Positions 9,823-20,828 are shown, counted from the stretch's first letter. The stretch is 64,000 bases of DNA from Mycobacterium sp. WUMAC-067 (GCF_020217485.1 NZ_JAEKMI010000009.1:62001-126000), one strand, 5' to 3'. Notes: generated by a model from the sequence alone, not told the origin. Made by a program: numbers and translations.

Positions 9823-11079
9823 GTGACCGCAACGACGCGCGAATTCGACATTGTGCTGTACGGGGCGACCGGCTTCGTCGGGAAGCTCACCGCCGAATAC
9901 CTGGCCGGCTCGGCACCGGACAAACGGATCGCGCTGGCCGGCCGGTCGCCCGACCGGCTGCGTGCCGTGCGCGACACGCTGGGCGAAACCGCGCGGTCAT
10001 GGCCCGTCCTGAGTGCGGATGCCTCAGCGCCGTCGACGCTGAACGAGATGGCGGCGCGCACGCAGGTCGTCATCACCACGGTCGGCCCCTACACGCGCTA
10101 CGGGTTGCCGCTGGTGGCCGCCTGCGCCGCGGCAGGCACCGACTACGCCGACCTGACCGGCGAGGCGATGTTCGTGCGCGACAGCATCGACCAATTCCAC
10201 AAGCAGGCCGCGGATACCGGCGCCCGCATCGTGCATGCGTGCGGATTCGACTCCGTTCCTTCGGACCTCAGCGTGTATGCGCTGTATCGCGCGGCGCGCG
10301 ACGACGGCGCCGGCGAACTCGTCGACACCGACCTCGTGGTCCGGTCCTTCTCCGGCGGGGTGTCCGGCGGCACCGTCGCGTCGATGTTGGAGGTGCTGGA
10401 CACCGCCTCCCGCGATCCCGAGGCCCGCCGCCAACTCGCCGACCCGTACACGCTCAGCAGCGACCGCGGCGCCGAACCCGACATCGGCCCGCAGCCCGAT
10501 CTGCCGTGGCGTCGCGGTGGCCGGATCGCGCCGGAACTGAGCGGCGTGTGGACCGCGGGCTTCGTCATGGCGCCCTACAACACCCGGATCGTGCGGCGCA
10601 GCAACGCCCTGCTGGACTGGGCCTACGGACGCGGGTTGCGCTACAGCGAAAGCATGAGCCTGGGGTCGTCGCCGATCGCGCCGGTGGCCTCCGCTGTGGT
10701 GGGCGGGGCCGCCGCCGCGACGTTCGGCCTGGGCAGCCGGTTCTTCCGGCTGCTGCCGCGCCGGCTGGTGGAGCGCATCGTGCCCAAACCCGGAACCGGC
10801 CCCAGTCCGGCCGCGCGGGAACGCGGCTACTACCGCATCGAGACCTACACGACCACGAGCACCGGCGCCCGTTACGTGGCGCGCATGGAGCAGCGCGGCG
10901 ACCCGGGCTACAAGGCGACTTCGGTGTTGTTGGGGGAGTGCGGTCTGGCGCTGGCATTCGACCGTGACAAGCTCCCGGACCTACACGGCGTCCTCACGCC
11001 CGCGGCCGCGATGGGCGACGCGCTGCTGGACCGCTTCCCCGCGGCGGGTGTGTCGCTGCAGACCGAACGGCTGAACTGA
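9823..11079 (+). CDS. saccharopine dehydrogenase-like / trans-acting enoyl reductase family protein (Rv2449c-like)
   Basis: A 418-aa NAD(P)-binding protein with the N-terminal Rossmann motif LYGATGFVGKLTAEYLA, of the saccharopine dehydrogenase NADP-binding family that in mycobacteria includes the trans-acting enoyl reductase Rv2953. HACGFDSVPSD and SGGVSGGTVASMLE are conserved family segments. Length and position match Rv2449c, whose substrate is unknown. The frame is open further upstream, through the rpfE terminator, but GTG at 9823 is supported by a -10 box 7 nt upstream and by homology starting at REFDIVLYG. A role in reducing a polyketide or lipid intermediate is possible but not shown. 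Confidence 0.85.
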   Translation: MTATTREFDIVLYGATGFVGKLTAEYLAGSAPDKRIALAGRSPDRLRAVRDTLGETARSWPVLSADASAPSTLNEMAARTQVVITTVGPYTRYGLPLVAACAAAGTDYADLTGEAMFVRDSIDQFHKQAADTGARIVHACGFDSVPSDLSVYALYRAARDDGAGELVDTDLVVRSFSGGVSGGTVASMLEVLDTASRDPEARRQLADPYTLSSDRGAEPDIGPQPDLPWRRGGRIAPELSGVWTAGFVMAPYNTRIVRRSNALLDWAYGRGLRYSESMSLGSSPIAPVASAVVGGAAAATFGLGSRFFRLLPRRLVERIVPKPGTGPSPAARERGYYRIETYTTTSTGARYVARMEQRGDPGYKATSVLLGECGLALAFDRDKLPDLHGVLTPAAAMGDALLDRFPAAGVSLQTERLN

Positions 11080-11178
11080 CGGGGCATCGATCCGGATCGG
11101 CGCAGTTCCGGCAGGTTACCGGTTACTGAACACCAAATCGTTCCTGCGCGAAGGGTGTTGGCCGAAGCCGCATGCGTC

Positions 11179-11184
11179 TAGTGT
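11179..11184 (+). promoter_or_regulatory. candidate -10 of the DUF937 gene
   Basis: TAGTGT with TTGGCC about 15 nt upstream (11158-11163) is a possible promoter, giving a leader of about 40 nt before the ATG at 11231. A direct repeat GGTTACC-GGTTAC lies further upstream. Confidence 0.3.
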
Positions 11185-11230
11185 CGTAATTGACTTGGCT
11201 CCGATATCAGGAACGAAGGTGGACGCACCG

Positions 11231-11809
11231 ATGGCCGGTCTCGATGATCTGTACAGCCAGATTCCCACGTCTGAAATCGCAAACAAGCTCGGCGCCGACG
11301 AAGCCGACGTGCAAAACGCCGTTCACACGCTGGTGCCGGAGCTGCTCGGCGGCCTGCACCAGAATTCGCAAGATCCCGCGCACGCCAGCACGATCGAGTC
11401 CATGGCAACCAGCCATGCCGCGCGGGGCCTACTCGACGTCGGTGGCGCCCCGGGCGAGAGCGACGGGCACCAGGCCGTCGCGTCTCTGTTCGGCGGCATC
11501 GACGCCGACCAGGTCGCATCGGCCCTGGCCGATCGCGGTGCAGGTAATCCTGACCTGCTCAAGCAACTGCTGCCGGTGGTTCTGCCAATTGTGTTGGCGT
11601 ACATCGGAAAACAGCTCGGTTCCGGCAGCGGGGCCGGCGCGTCGCAGAGAACGGAGGCAGCTGACGGTGGCGGTCTCGGCGAGGTTCTGGGCAGCATCCT
11701 CGGTGGCTCCGGTAACAAGTCCCTTGGCGGCATCGTCGGAAATGTGTTGGGCGGCAAGGGAGGTGCAATCGGCGACATCCTCGGCGGCCTACTCGGGGGC
11801 AAGAAGTAG
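11231..11809 (+). CDS. DUF937 domain-containing protein
   Basis: Small protein of 192 aa resembling the DUF937 family (function unknown). The N-terminal half is helical (MAGLDDLYSQIPTSEIANKL and following), with one hydrophobic segment LLPVVLPIVLAYIG near 118-131. The C-terminus is Gly-rich with repeated GGxLGG/ILGG patterns. No signal peptide is visible. Start ATG at 11231 follows GAAGGTGG; a TTG at 11195 is in frame but less likely. It has no counterpart between Rv2449c and valS in M. tuberculosis, so with the lectin gene downstream it forms a two-gene insertion. Function cannot be assigned. Confidence 0.75.
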   Translation: MAGLDDLYSQIPTSEIANKLGADEADVQNAVHTLVPELLGGLHQNSQDPAHASTIESMATSHAARGLLDVGGAPGESDGHQAVASLFGGIDADQVASALADRGAGNPDLLKQLLPVVLPIVLAYIGKQLGSGSGAGASQRTEAADGGGLGEVLGSILGGSGNKSLGGIVGNVLGGKGGAIGDILGGLLGGKK

Positions 11810-11971
11810 TCCAGCGCCGAACCGCATTGTTCTCTGGTAGTTCCCCTAGGGTTTCGATCGCGTCGAATCCAGGGCTGCCCAAGGCAATCCAAGATGAGTA
11901 GGTTCGTCCTCATCGGACATAGGAAATAACGTCCGACCAATCGGCCGGGCGGTAGACGAGAGGGAAATGCC

Positions 11972-12571
11972 ATGGCGGACACGCTGACCCAAGGACAGAA
12001 GCTGGTGCGGGGCGAATCGCTCACCTCGAACAACGGCGCCTACACGCTGACCTTGCAGGACGACGGCAACCTGGTGCTGGCGTCGCGCGGCCAAGCGATC
12101 TGGTCCGCCGGTACCGACGGTCAGAATGTGGTGCGCGCCGAAGTGCAACCCGACGGCAATTTCGTCGTCTACACGGCCGACAAACCCGTGTGGCACAGCA
12201 ACACAGCCGGCAAAAAGGACGTCAAGCTCGTGCTGCAGGACGACCGCAACCTGGTGCTCTACGCCGGAAATGAGGCGGCCTGGTCGACCAAGACCGAGAC
12301 GGACGCTCCGCCGCCGCCGGCGCCCGAGGCGGCTACGCAGGCCGCCGCAGAGGAGCCCGCCGCGCCGGTCGAGGAGCCTGCCGCGCAAGCGCCTCCCGAG
12401 CCAGAGCCAGAGCCGGCCGTTCGGACGTACACCGTCGAATCCGGTGACAGCCTGTGGGCGATCGCGGAGCGCTTCTACGGCGACGGCAGTAAGTGCCAGG
12501 CAATCGCCGATGCGAGCGGAATTCCGAACCCTGACCTGATCCAGCCCGGTCAGGTGCTCACGATTCCCTGA
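11972..12571 (+). CDS. B-lectin (mannose-binding) and LysM fusion protein
   Basis: A 199-aa two-domain protein. Residues 1-108 form a bulb-type mannose-lectin beta-prism with three QxDxNxVxY sites: 29-37 (QDDGNLVLA, the Tyr replaced by Ala), 59-67 (QPDGNFVVY) and 89-97 (QDDRNLVLY). Residues 110-150 are a Pro/Ala/Glu linker. Residues 152-198 are a LysM domain with YTVESGDSLWAIAERFYG, expected to bind peptidoglycan. There is no signal peptide or membrane segment, so export would need a non-classical route. ATG at 11972 follows GAGAGGGAAATGCC. Fusions of this lectin type with LysM are known from environmental mycobacteria; a role in binding mannosylated cell-envelope glycans is an inference. Confidence 0.88.
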   Translation: MADTLTQGQKLVRGESLTSNNGAYTLTLQDDGNLVLASRGQAIWSAGTDGQNVVRAEVQPDGNFVVYTADKPVWHSNTAGKKDVKLVLQDDRNLVLYAGNEAAWSTKTETDAPPPPAPEAATQAAAEEPAAPVEEPAAQAPPEPEPEPAVRTYTVESGDSLWAIAERFYGDGSKCQAIADASGIPNPDLIQPGQVLTIP

Positions 12572-12649
12572 TCGCCGGGAACGGCGTCAGCGCCCGGATC
12601 CCTGTGACCTGCGGGTTCGGGCACTTACACGAGGGTAAACCGCGCTCCC

Positions 12650-12655
12650 TAGAAT
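12650..12655 (+). promoter_or_regulatory. -10 hexamer of valS, predicted leaderless
   Basis: TAGAAT, 6 nt, then the GTG at 12662. TTACAC at 12625-12630 is a weak -35 with a 19-nt spacer. No Shine-Dalgarno sequence precedes the GTG. This -10 is one base from the TATAAT consensus. Confidence 0.6.
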
Positions 12656-12661
12656 TGACGG

Positions 12662-15310
12662 GTGACCGCCAGCCGCAGCCCCGCCACCGACCTGCCCAAG
12701 TCGTGGGATCCGGCTGCGGCCGAGAGCGCGATCTACCAGAAGTGGATCGACGCCGGATACTTCGCCGCGGACCCGGCCAGCGCCAAGCCCGGCTACTCGA
12801 TCGTGCTGCCGCCGCCGAACGTGACCGGCAGCCTGCACATGGGCCATGCGCTGGAACACACCATGATGGACGCCCTGACCCGCCGCAAGCGGATGCAGGG
12901 ATACGAGGTGTTGTGGCAGCCGGGCATGGACCACGCCGGTATCGCCACGCAGAGCGTGGTGGAAAAGCAGCTCGCGGTCGACGGCAAGACCAAGGAGGAC
13001 TTCGGCCGGGAGCTGTTCGTCGACAAGGTCTGGGACTGGAAGCGCGAGTCCGGCGGCGCCATCGGCGGCCAGATGCGCCGGCTCGGCGACGGGGTCGACT
13101 GGAGCCGCGACCGGTTCACCATGGACGAGGGCCTGTCACGGGCGGTCCGCACCATCTTCAAGCGGCTCTACGATGCCGGGCTGATCTATCGGGCCGAGCG
13201 GCTGGTCAACTGGTCGCCGGTGCTCCAGACCGCGATATCGGACATCGAGGTCGACTACCTCGATGTCGAGGGCGAGCTGGTGTCCTTCCGCTACGGCTCG
13301 CTCGACGACTCGCAGCCGCACATCGTGGTCGCGACCACCCGGGTCGAGACGATGCTCGGCGACACCGCCATCGCGGTGCATCCCGACGACGACCGCTACC
13401 GCCACCTGGTCGGCACCAGCCTGCCGCACCCGTTCGTGGACCGTCAGCTCGCGGTGGTCGCCGACGAGCACGTGGACCCCGAATTCGGTACCGGCGCAGT
13501 CAAAGTCACGCCCGCACATGACCCCAACGACTTCGAGATCGGGCTGCGGCACGGGTTGCCGATGATCTCGATCCTGGACACCAGGGGCCGAATCGTCGAC
13601 ACCGGAACGCAATTCGACGGGATGGACCGCTTCGAGGCCCGCGTCGCGGTGCGCGAGGCCCTGGCCGCCGAAGGCCGCATCGTCGAGGAGAAGCGACCCT
13701 ACCTACACAGCGTCGGGCACTCCGAGCGCAGCGGCGAACCGATCGAGCCGCGGCTGTCGCTGCAGTGGTTTGTCCGCGTCGAGTCCCTGGCCAAGGCGGC
13801 CGGCGACGCGGTGCGCAACGGCAACACCGTGATTCACCCGGCCAGCCTGGAGCCGCGTTGGTTCGCCTGGGTCGACGACATGCGCGATTGGACGATCTCG
13901 CGGCAGCTGTGGTGGGGTCACCGCATCCCGATCTGGTACGGGCCCAACGGGGAACAGGTGTGCGTGGGTCCCGACGAGACGCCGCCGGAGGGCTGGGAAC
14001 AGGACCCCGACGTGCTGGACACGTGGTTCTCTTCGGCGCTGTGGCCGTTTTCCACCCTGGGCTGGCCGGAGAAAACCCCCGAGCTCGAAAAGTTCTACCC
14101 GACAAGCGTTCTGGTCACCGGCTACGACATCCTGTTCTTCTGGGTGGCCAGGATGATGATGTTCGGCACCTTCGTCGGCGACGACGACGCCATCACCCTG
14201 GAGGGGCGCCGCGGCCCGCAGGTGCCCTTCACCGATGTTTTCCTGCACGGGCTGATCCGCGACGAGTCCGGCCGCAAGATGAGCAAGTCCAAGGGCAACG
14301 TCATCGACCCGCTGGACTGGGTCGAGATCTTCGGCGCCGACGCCCTGCGGTTCACGTTGGCGCGCGGCGCCAGCCCCGGCGGTGACCTGGCGATCGGTGA
14401 GGACCACGTCCGGGCGTCGCGCAACTTCTGCACCAAGCTGTTCAACGCCACGCGTTACGCGCTGCTCAACGGGGCGCAGCTGGCGCCCGTGCCCCCGCCG
14501 GCCGAGCTCACCGATGCCGACCGGTGGATCCTCGGGCGGCTGGAAGAGGTTCGCGCTGAAGTCGATGCGGCATTCGACAACTACGAGTTCAGCCGCGCCT
14601 GCGAGGCGCTCTACCACTTCGCCTGGGACGAATTCTGCGACTGGTACGTCGAATTGGCCAAGACACAACTGGCCGAGGGGGTCGCGCACACCACGGCCGT
14701 GCTGGCGGCGACGCTGGACACCCTGCTGCGGCTGCTGCACCCGGTGATCCCCTTCATCACCGAGGCCCTCTGGCAGGCCTTGACCGATAACGAGTCGCTG
14801 GTGATCGCCGACTGGCCGCAACCGTCCGGGATGAGCCTGGATCCGGTTGCCGCACAACGGGTTACCGACATGCAAAAGCTGGTGACCGAGGTGCGCCGGT
14901 TCCGCAGCGATCAGGGGCTGGCGGACCGCCAGAAGGTGCCCGCCCGCATGACCGGCGTCGACGAATCCGATCTGGCCACCCAGGTGAGCGCGGTGACGTC
15001 CCTGGCCTGGCTGACGGCCGCGGGGGCGGAATTTCGCCCGTCGGCGTCCGTGGAAGTCAGGCTCAGCGGCGGCACCGTCGTCGTCGAACTGGACACCTCG
15101 GGCACCATCGACGTCGCGGCCGAGCGGCGCCGGCTGGAAAAGGATCTGGCCGCGGCGCACAAGGAGCTGGCGTCGACCACCGCCAAATTGGCGAACGAGG
15201 ACTTCCTGGGCAAGGCCCCGCAAAACGTCGTCGACAAGATCCGGGACCGTCAGCGTCTGGCCCAGGAGGAAACCGAGCGGATCAACGCGCGGCTAGCCGG
15301 GCTGGCATGA
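12662..15310 (+). CDS. valS: valine--tRNA ligase
   Basis: Class I aminoacyl-tRNA synthetase of 882 aa that charges tRNA-Val and edits mischarged threonine. The HIGH-type signature is in [14 protein letters not shown] near residue 55 and the KMSKS signature is [10 protein letters not shown] near residue 540. The editing domain lies between them. An anticodon-binding domain and a C-terminal coiled-coil tRNA-binding arm ([20 protein letters not shown] and following) complete the protein. It starts a four-gene run valS-folC-DUF4233-ndk with 4-nt overlaps between the first three genes. No T-box leader is visible, and a leaderless promoter is predicted. Confidence 0.98.
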   Translation: MTASRSPATDLPKSWDPAAAESAIYQKWIDAGYFAADPASAKPGYSIVLPPPNVTGSLHMGHALEHTMMDALTRRKRMQGYEVLWQPGMDHAGIATQSVVEKQLAVDGKTKEDFGRELFVDKVWDWKRESGGAIGGQMRRLGDGVDWSRDRFTMDEGLSRAVRTIFKRLYDAGLIYRAERLVNWSPVLQTAISDIEVDYLDVEGELVSFRYGSLDDSQPHIVVATTRVETMLGDTAIAVHPDDDRYRHLVGTSLPHPFVDRQLAVVADEHVDPEFGTGAVKVTPAHDPNDFEIGLRHGLPMISILDTRGRIVDTGTQFDGMDRFEARVAVREALAAEGRIVEEKRPYLHSVGHSERSGEPIEPRLSLQWFVRVESLAKAAGDAVRNGNTVIHPASLEPRWFAWVDDMRDWTISRQLWWGHRIPIWYGPNGEQVCVGPDETPPEGWEQDPDVLDTWFSSALWPFSTLGWPEKTPELEKFYPTSVLVTGYDILFFWVARMMMFGTFVGDDDAITLEGRRGPQVPFTDVFLHGLIRDESGRKMSKSKGNVIDPLDWVEIFGADALRFTLARGASPGGDLAIGEDHVRASRNFCTKLFNATRYALLNGAQLAPVPPPAELTDADRWILGRLEEVRAEVDAAFDNYEFSRACEALYHFAWDEFCDWYVELAKTQLAEGVAHTTAVLAATLDTLLRLLHPVIPFITEALWQALTDNESLVIADWPQPSGMSLDPVAAQRVTDMQKLVTEVRRFRSDQGLADRQKVPARMTGVDESDLATQVSAVTSLAWLTAAGAEFRPSASVEVRLSGGTVVVELDTSGTIDVAAERRRLEKDLAAAHKELASTTAKLANEDFLGKAPQNVVDKIRDRQRLAQEETERINARLAGLA

Positions 15311-16764
15311 CGGAGCCGCCCGAGTGGGCTGAGGACCCCGAACTTCCCGACGTGGTTCCCGCGCCGGTCCCGACCCCGGACGAGATCGCCTCCTTGTTGC
15401 AGGTCGAGCACCTGCTGGACCAGCGCTGGCCCGAGACCAAGATCGAGCCGAGCCTGACCCGGATCAGCGCGCTGATGGACCTGTTGGGCTCACCGCAGCG
15501 GGCCTACCCGTCGATCCACGTCGCGGGCACCAACGGCAAGACCTCGGTGGCCCGCATGATCGACGCGCTGATCACGGCGCTACACCGGCGCACCGGGCGG
15601 ACCACCAGCCCCCATCTGCAATCGGCGGTCGAGCGCATTTCGATCGATGCCAAGCCGATCAGCCCGGCGCAGTACGTGGCGACCTACCGCGAGATCGAGC
15701 CGTTCGTGCAGATGGTCGACGCGCAATCGCAGGCCGCCGGCGGGCCCGCCATGAGCAAGTTCGAGGTGCTGACCGCGATGGCCTTCGCCGCGTTCGCCGA
15801 CGCCCCCGTCGACGTCGCCGTGGTCGAGGTGGGGATGGGCGGACGCTGGGATGCCACCAACGTGATCAACGCGCCGGTCGCGGTCATCACCCCGATCGCC
15901 ATCGACCACGTCGACTACCTGGGCGACGACCTCGCCGGCATCGCCGGGGAGAAGGCCGGCATCATCACCCGCGCGCCCGAGGGCGCGCCCGACACCGTCG
16001 CGGTCATCGCGCGCCAGGCGCCCGAGGCGATGGAGGTGTTGTTGGACCGAACCGTGCAAGCCGATGCCGCGGTGGCCCGCGAAGATTCGGAGTTCGCCGT
16101 GCTGGGGCGCCAGGTCGCCATCGGCGGGCAGGTGCTGCAGCTGCAGGGCCTTGGCGGGGTGTATTCCGACGTCTATCTGCCGCTGCACGGAGAACATCAG
16201 GCGCACAACGCCGTGCTGGCTTTGGCCGCCGTCGAGGCCTTCTTCGGCGCCGGCGCGCAGCGTCAGCTCGACGTCGAGGCGGTGCGCGCGGGTTTCGCCG
16301 CCGTCGCCAGCCCGGGCCGGCTGGAGCGGATGCGCAGCGCGCCCACGGTGTTCATCGACGCGGCGCACAATCCGGCCGGTGCGGCCGCGCTGGCGCAGAC
16401 GTTGGCGGGCGAATTCGACTTCCGCTATCTGGTCGGAGTGCTCAGCGTGCTCGCCGACAAGGATGTCGGCGGCATCCTCGCCGCCCTGCAGCCGGTGTTC
16501 GACGCCGTCGTGGTGACCCACAACGGGTCGCCGCGGGCGCTCGACGTCGAATCGCTGGCCCTGGCGGCGCGCGAGACGTTCGGGCCCGACCGGGTGAGCA
16601 CCGCCGAGAACCTGCGTGACGCCATCGACGTCGCGACCGCACTGGTCGATGATGCCGCGCTGGACGGGCACGCCGAAGACTTCTCCGGCACCGGGATCGT
16701 CATCACCGGCTCGGTCGTCACCGCCGGCGCGGCGCGCACCCTGTTCGGGCGTGATCCGCAGTGA
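15307..16764 (+). CDS. folC: folylpolyglutamate synthase / dihydrofolate synthase
   Basis: ATP-dependent ligase that adds glutamate to dihydropteroate and then extends the polyglutamate tail of folates. The 485-aa protein has the Mur-ligase-like P-loop [14 protein letters not shown] near residue 75, the folate-loop region [13 protein letters not shown], the second ATP-site motif [12 protein letters not shown], and the C-terminal domain from [18 protein letters not shown] overlaps the valS stop (ATGA), so the two are translationally coupled. The N-terminal extension of about 25 acidic and proline-rich residues is normal for mycobacterial FolC (Rv2447c). Confidence 0.96.
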   Translation: MTEPPEWAEDPELPDVVPAPVPTPDEIASLLQVEHLLDQRWPETKIEPSLTRISALMDLLGSPQRAYPSIHVAGTNGKTSVARMIDALITALHRRTGRTTSPHLQSAVERISIDAKPISPAQYVATYREIEPFVQMVDAQSQAAGGPAMSKFEVLTAMAFAAFADAPVDVAVVEVGMGGRWDATNVINAPVAVITPIAIDHVDYLGDDLAGIAGEKAGIITRAPEGAPDTVAVIARQAPEAMEVLLDRTVQADAAVAREDSEFAVLGRQVAIGGQVLQLQGLGGVYSDVYLPLHGEHQAHNAVLALAAVEAFFGAGAQRQLDVEAVRAGFAAVASPGRLERMRSAPTVFIDAAHNPAGAAALAQTLAGEFDFRYLVGVLSVLADKDVGGILAALQPVFDAVVVTHNGSPRALDVESLALAARETFGPDRVSTAENLRDAIDVATALVDDAALDGHAEDFSGTGIVITGSVVTAGAARTLFGRDPQ

Positions 16765-17147
16765 CCCAACCGGACTCACCCGAGAACCCCGAGGGGCCGG
16801 CCCCGACGCCGGCGGCCGACCCGTGGCGCAGCTTCGGCGCGGTGATGGCCCTGACGCTGTTTCTGGAAGCGATCGTGGTGCTGCTGGCGATCCCGGTGGT
16901 GGGAGCGGTGGGCGGAGGCCTGACGACGGCGTCGCTGGTCTACCTGATCGGCCTGGCCGTGCTGCTGATCCTGATGGCCGGGCTGCAGCGCAAACCCTGG
17001 GCCATCTGGGCCAACCTCGGCGTGCAGGTGATCCTGCTCGCGGGCTTCGCCGTGTATCCGGGGGTGGGATTCATCGGCGTGCTGTTCACCGGCCTGTGGG
17101 GCTTGATCGCCTACTTCCGGGCCGAGGTCCGGCGCAGACAGGGGTAG
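16761..17147 (+). CDS. DUF4233 membrane protein (Rv2446c-like)
   Basis: A 128-aa integral membrane protein of the DUF4233 family with three to four hydrophobic segments ([71 protein letters not shown]). GTG overlaps the folC stop by 4 nt. The folC-DUF4233-ndk order is conserved in actinobacteria. No catalytic residues are recognised and the function is unknown; conservation next to folC suggests a folate- or nucleotide-related role, but that is inference only. Confidence 0.88.
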   Translation: MTQPDSPENPEGPAPTPAADPWRSFGAVMALTLFLEAIVVLLAIPVVGAVGGGLTTASLVYLIGLAVLLILMAGLQRKPWAIWANLGVQVILLAGFAVYPGVGFIGVLFTGLWGLIAYFRAEVRRRQG

Positions 17148-17196
17148 CCCGCCGGCAGGGACAAGCGCTGACCCGCCGCGGCGGCACCTGGTTATG

Positions 17197-17202
17197 TACG
17201 CT
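17197..17202 (+). promoter_or_regulatory. -10 hexamer of ndk, predicted leaderless
   Basis: TACGCT, 7 nt, then GTG at 17210. ndk could therefore be transcribed on its own as well as from valS. Confidence 0.5.
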
Positions 17203-17209
17203 GTCCGCC

Positions 17210-17620
17210 GTGACCGAACGGACATTGGTACTGATCAAGCCGGACGGCGTCCAGCGACAGCTGGTGGGGGAGATCATCGGCCGGATCGAGCGAAAAGGCC
17301 TCACGATCGCCGCGCTGGAACTCCGGCACGTCAGCCAGGATCTCGCCGCCCAGCATTACGCGGAACACGAGGGCAAGCCGTTCTTCGAGCCGTTGCTGGA
17401 ATTCATCACGTCGGGGCCGGTCGTCGCTGCCATCGTGGAGGGACCGCGGGCGATCGCGGCGTTTCGGCAGCTCGCGGGCGGTACCGACCCGGTCGAGAAG
17501 GCGATCCCGGGCACGATCCGCGGTGACTTCGGGCTGGAGACGCAGTTCAACCTGGTGCACGGCTCGGATTCGATCGAGTCGGCCAAGCGAGAAATCGGGC
17601 TCTGGTTCCCCGGCGCCTAG
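17210..17620 (+). CDS. ndk: nucleoside diphosphate kinase
   Basis: Transfers the gamma phosphate between nucleoside tri- and diphosphates through a phospho-histidine. The 136-aa sequence begins [15 protein letters not shown], and the active-site His is H117 in NLVHGSDS, the same number as in M. tuberculosis NdkA. The frame is open well upstream, but GTG at 17210 is fixed by family length and by a -10 box 7 nt before it. It lies 62 nt after the DUF4233 gene. Confidence 0.97.
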   Translation: MTERTLVLIKPDGVQRQLVGEIIGRIERKGLTIAALELRHVSQDLAAQHYAEHEGKPFFEPLLEFITSGPVVAAIVEGPRAIAAFRQLAGGTDPVEKAIPGTIRGDFGLETQFNLVHGSDSIESAKREIGLWFPGA

Positions 17621-17964
17621 AGCTGCGACGATCGGTCCCGCGGCGCCGTCGTGACCGGGTTCGGCCATACCGAGGTTCCTCAGGTGTGGGTTGGCCCGCC
17701 ACGTGATGTGGGATACTGATCTCGGGTGAACGTCGCCGGACCGGCGTCAGACACCCGAATGAAGACTTGGACAAGCGCGACCAATAGCCCCGTCGCCTTG
17801 GTTTGCAGCATGTCAGGCCGTCATTCAGCACGGCGCCGAGTGGGTTCTAACCTGAGCCGCTCGGGGCGAGACCATCACAAGCCCGGGAGAAGTGACCCGG
17901 GCCCATAGCGAAGCCCTCGCGTGGCCGCGTCGAAACGACGCGCCCGGGGGCTTGAGGAGAATAC
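17621..17964. promoter_or_regulatory. rne 5' intergenic region and long leader
   Basis: This 344-nt gene-free region holds a promoter candidate at 17691-17717. A transcript from it would have a leader of about 240 nt before rne. Long 5' UTRs are typical of RNase E genes, where the enzyme controls its own mRNA. No coding frame with family features is visible. Confidence 0.5.
17691..17717 (+). promoter_or_regulatory. candidate SigA promoter of rne
   Basis: TTGGCC (17691-17696), 15-nt spacer, GATACT (17712-17717). The -10 matches TATAAT at four of six positions; the spacer is shorter than usual. Confidence 0.4.
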
Positions 17965-20802
17965 GTGGTAGACGGTGCACCGACTGCAGACCCATCAGAA
18001 GAATCGACCCGGCCTGCGGAGCTGCCCGACCGGTTGAGGGTCCATTCGCTGGCCCGAACGCTGGGAACAACCAGCAAACGGGTCCTGGACGCGCTCAGCG
18101 AGCTGGACGGGCGGATACGCAGCGCACATTCCACCGTGGACCGCGCCGACGCGGTGCGGGTGCGTGACCTGCTGGCCACCCAGCCCCAGGAAACGCCGGA
18201 GAACGCCGAGGCGGACGCCGACTCCGGCGAACCCGAATCCCGGCTGATGCTGGAAACCCCCGACAACGCCGCAGACCGGCCGCATTACATGCCGCTCTTC
18301 GTCGCGCCGCAGCCGCTGGACAGCGACGACACCGACGACGACAGCGGCACCGACGAGGACGCCGACTCCGACGATTCCGACAGTGACGACGACGAGCAGG
18401 CCGATCGGCCGTCGAACCGCCGGCGCCGCCGCGGCCGCCGTGGTCGCGGCCGCGGACGCGGCGAGCAGGGCGGACCCGAGGGCCAGAACGACGGCGGTGA
18501 CGACGACGAGCCGCAGGGCCGGGGCAAGAAAGCCGCCCAGTCCGACTCCGGCGATTCCGACGACACCGACGACGACGATTCCGACGACGCCGACGACTCC
18601 GACGGCAATGACGACGGTTCGGCGGATGGCGGCAACCGTCGCCGCCGCAGGCGCCGGCGCCGCAAATCCGGATCGGGCGACGACAACGACGAGGGCGTAG
18701 CGCCCGACGACCCGCCCAACACGGTCGTGCACGAGCGGCCGCCCCGCAGCGGCAAGAACGGCGGCGGCGACGGCGGCAGCTCGAGCAACGAGATCAAGGG
18801 CATCGACGGCTCGACTCGGCTGGAGGCCAAGCGGCAACGGCGCCGAGACGGTCGCGACGCCGGGCGGCGCCGCCCCCCGGTGTTGACCGAGGCCGAATTC
18901 CTGGCCCGCCGCGAGGCCGTCGAACGCGTCATGGTCGTCCGCGACCGGGTCCGTAGCGAGCCGCCGCACCAGGGTTCGCGGTACACCCAGATCGCGGTGC
19001 TCGAGGACGGCATCGTCGTCGAGCATTTCGTCACCTCGGCCGCGTCGGCGTCCCTGGTGGGCAACATCTACCTCGGCATCGTGCAGAACGTGCTGCCCTC
19101 GATGGAGGCGGCCTTCGTCGACATCGGCCGCGGCCGCAACGGCGTGCTCTACGCCGGCGAGGTCAACTGGGAAGCCGCCGGGCTGGGCGGATCTGACCGC
19201 AAGATCGAACAAGCGCTCAAACCCGGCGACTATGTCGTCGTCCAGGTCAGCAAGGACCCGGTGGGGCACAAGGGCGCCCGGCTGACCACGCAGGTGTCGC
19301 TGGCGGGCCGCTACCTGGTGTACGTGCCGGGCGCGTCGTCGACCGGGATCAGCCGCAAGCTGCCCGACACCGAGCGCCAGCGGCTCAAGGAGATCCTGCG
19401 CGAGGTGGTGCCGTCCGACGCGGGGGTGATCATCCGGACCGCGTCCGAGGGCGTCAAAGAAGACGACATCCGCAGCGATGTCACCCGCCTGCAGGAGCGC
19501 TGGAAACAAATCGAGGCCAAGGCCATCGAGGTCAAGGAGAAGGCCGCCGGCGCCGCGGTGGCCCTCTACGAAGAGCCCGACGTGCTGGTCAAGGTCATCC
19601 GCGACTTGTTCAACGAAGACTTCGCCGGCCTGGTGGTCTCCGGTGACGAGGCCTGGAACACCATCAACGAATACGTGAATTCGGTTGCGCCCGACTTGGT
19701 TTCGAAGCTGAGCAAATACGAACCGCCCGCCGGGCCGGACGGATCGGGCGGACCGGACGTGTTCGCGGTGCACCGGATCGACGAGCAGCTGGCCAAGGCG
19801 ATGGACCGGAAGGTCTGGCTGCCCTCGGGCGGCACCCTGGTGATCGACCGGACCGAGGCGATGACCGTGGTCGACGTCAATACCGGAAAGTTCACCGGCT
19901 CGGGGGGCAACCTCGAGCAGACGGTCACCAAGAACAACCTCGAGGCGGCCGAGGAGATCGTGCGCCAACTGCGGCTGCGCGACATCGGCGGCATCGTCGT
20001 CATCGACTTCATCGACATGGTGCTGGAGTCCAATCGCGATTTGGTGCTGCGCCGGCTCACCGAGGCGCTGGCCCGTGACCGCACCCGCCATCAGGTGTCC
20101 GAGGTGACGTCGCTCGGTTTGGTGCAGCTGACCCGCAAGCGGTTGGGCACCGGGCTGGTGGAGGCCTTCTCGACGTCGTGCCCGAACTGTGGCGGTCGCG
20201 GCATTTTGCTGCACACCGACCCGGTGGATTCGGCCCCGTCGAACGGCCGCAAGTCCGAGTCCGGCGGCCGCCGCGGGCGGCGCAAGAAGAACAAGGCCGA
20301 GGAGCCGGTCGTGGCCAAGGTGCCCGCCCACTCTCCCGGCGAGCACCCGATGTTCAAGGCGATGGCGGCCGGCTCGTCCACGCAGGCGGCATCCGACGAC
20401 GACGAATCCGACGAGGCCACCGAGGATGCCACCGACGAGTTCGACCGGACGCGGGCGACGCGCGACGAGGACGTCGCCGACACCGACACCGACGAGGAGG
20501 ACTTCGACGACACCGACGATTCGGATGACGACGATTCGGATGACGAGGACTCGGACGACGACTCGGATGACGACTCGGATGACGACTCGGATGACGACGA
20601 CCTCGATGACGAGGAAGATCTGGGCGACGACGACGAGGATCTCGAGCTAGACGACGACCTGGACACCGAGGACTCCGACGACGACGACTCCGACGGCGGC
20701 CAGGGTTCCGCTGCTGCGGACCAGGGCGGCTCGGCACCCGGTCGGCCCCGGCGCCGACGCGCGGCGGGCAGGCCCGCCGGACCGCCGATCCACGCGGACT
20801 GA
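17965..20802 (+). CDS. rne: ribonuclease E
   Basis: Endoribonuclease that starts mRNA decay and processes rRNA. The 945-aa protein has the mycobacterial layout: an N-terminal disordered arm of acidic Asp/Ser runs and Arg-rich clusters (about 85-260), an S1 RNA-binding domain (about 350-450, [20 protein letters not shown]), and the RNase E/G catalytic core with metal-binding Asp residues in VVDVNTGKF and VVIDFIDM. The zinc-link CPNCGGRG is near 738. The C-terminal arm from about 800 is very acidic with Asp-Ser-Asp-Asp repeats and ends in a basic Pro/Arg tail. Start GTG at 17965 follows GAGGAG. Length is close to the 953 aa of M. tuberculosis Rne. Confidence 0.97.
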   Translation: MVDGAPTADPSEESTRPAELPDRLRVHSLARTLGTTSKRVLDALSELDGRIRSAHSTVDRADAVRVRDLLATQPQETPENAEADADSGEPESRLMLETPDNAADRPHYMPLFVAPQPLDSDDTDDDSGTDEDADSDDSDSDDDEQADRPSNRRRRRGRRGRGRGRGEQGGPEGQNDGGDDDEPQGRGKKAAQSDSGDSDDTDDDDSDDADDSDGNDDGSADGGNRRRRRRRRRKSGSGDDNDEGVAPDDPPNTVVHERPPRSGKNGGGDGGSSSNEIKGIDGSTRLEAKRQRRRDGRDAGRRRPPVLTEAEFLARREAVERVMVVRDRVRSEPPHQGSRYTQIAVLEDGIVVEHFVTSAASASLVGNIYLGIVQNVLPSMEAAFVDIGRGRNGVLYAGEVNWEAAGLGGSDRKIEQALKPGDYVVVQVSKDPVGHKGARLTTQVSLAGRYLVYVPGASSTGISRKLPDTERQRLKEILREVVPSDAGVIIRTASEGVKEDDIRSDVTRLQERWKQIEAKAIEVKEKAAGAAVALYEEPDVLVKVIRDLFNEDFAGLVVSGDEAWNTINEYVNSVAPDLVSKLSKYEPPAGPDGSGGPDVFAVHRIDEQLAKAMDRKVWLPSGGTLVIDRTEAMTVVDVNTGKFTGSGGNLEQTVTKNNLEAAEEIVRQLRLRDIGGIVVIDFIDMVLESNRDLVLRRLTEALARDRTRHQVSEVTSLGLVQLTRKRLGTGLVEAFSTSCPNCGGRGILLHTDPVDSAPSNGRKSESGGRRGRRKKNKAEEPVVAKVPAHSPGEHPMFKAMAAGSSTQAASDDDESDEATEDATDEFDRTRATRDEDVADTDTDEEDFDDTDDSDDDDSDDEDSDDDSDDDSDDDSDDDDLDDEEDLGDDDEDLELDDDLDTEDSDDDDSDGGQGSAAADQGGSAPGRPRRRRAAGRPAGPPIHAD
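20506..20700 (+). repeat. acidic low-complexity repeats in the rne 3' end
   Basis: Short in-frame repeats of GATGACGACTCG-type codons encode runs of Asp, Ser and Glu. About 65 codons are almost entirely acidic or Ser. The repeats are likely prone to slippage and length variation. Confidence 0.75.
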
Positions 20803-20828
20803 ACGCCCAAAGTCAGGTCGTGTCCGGT

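Noticed and set aside
17995-20346. 783-aa open frame on the minus strand across rne
   Set aside because: It is antisense to RNase E; high-GC codon bias creates long mirror frames, and the translation is a low-complexity Arg/Gly/Val mix with no family motif.
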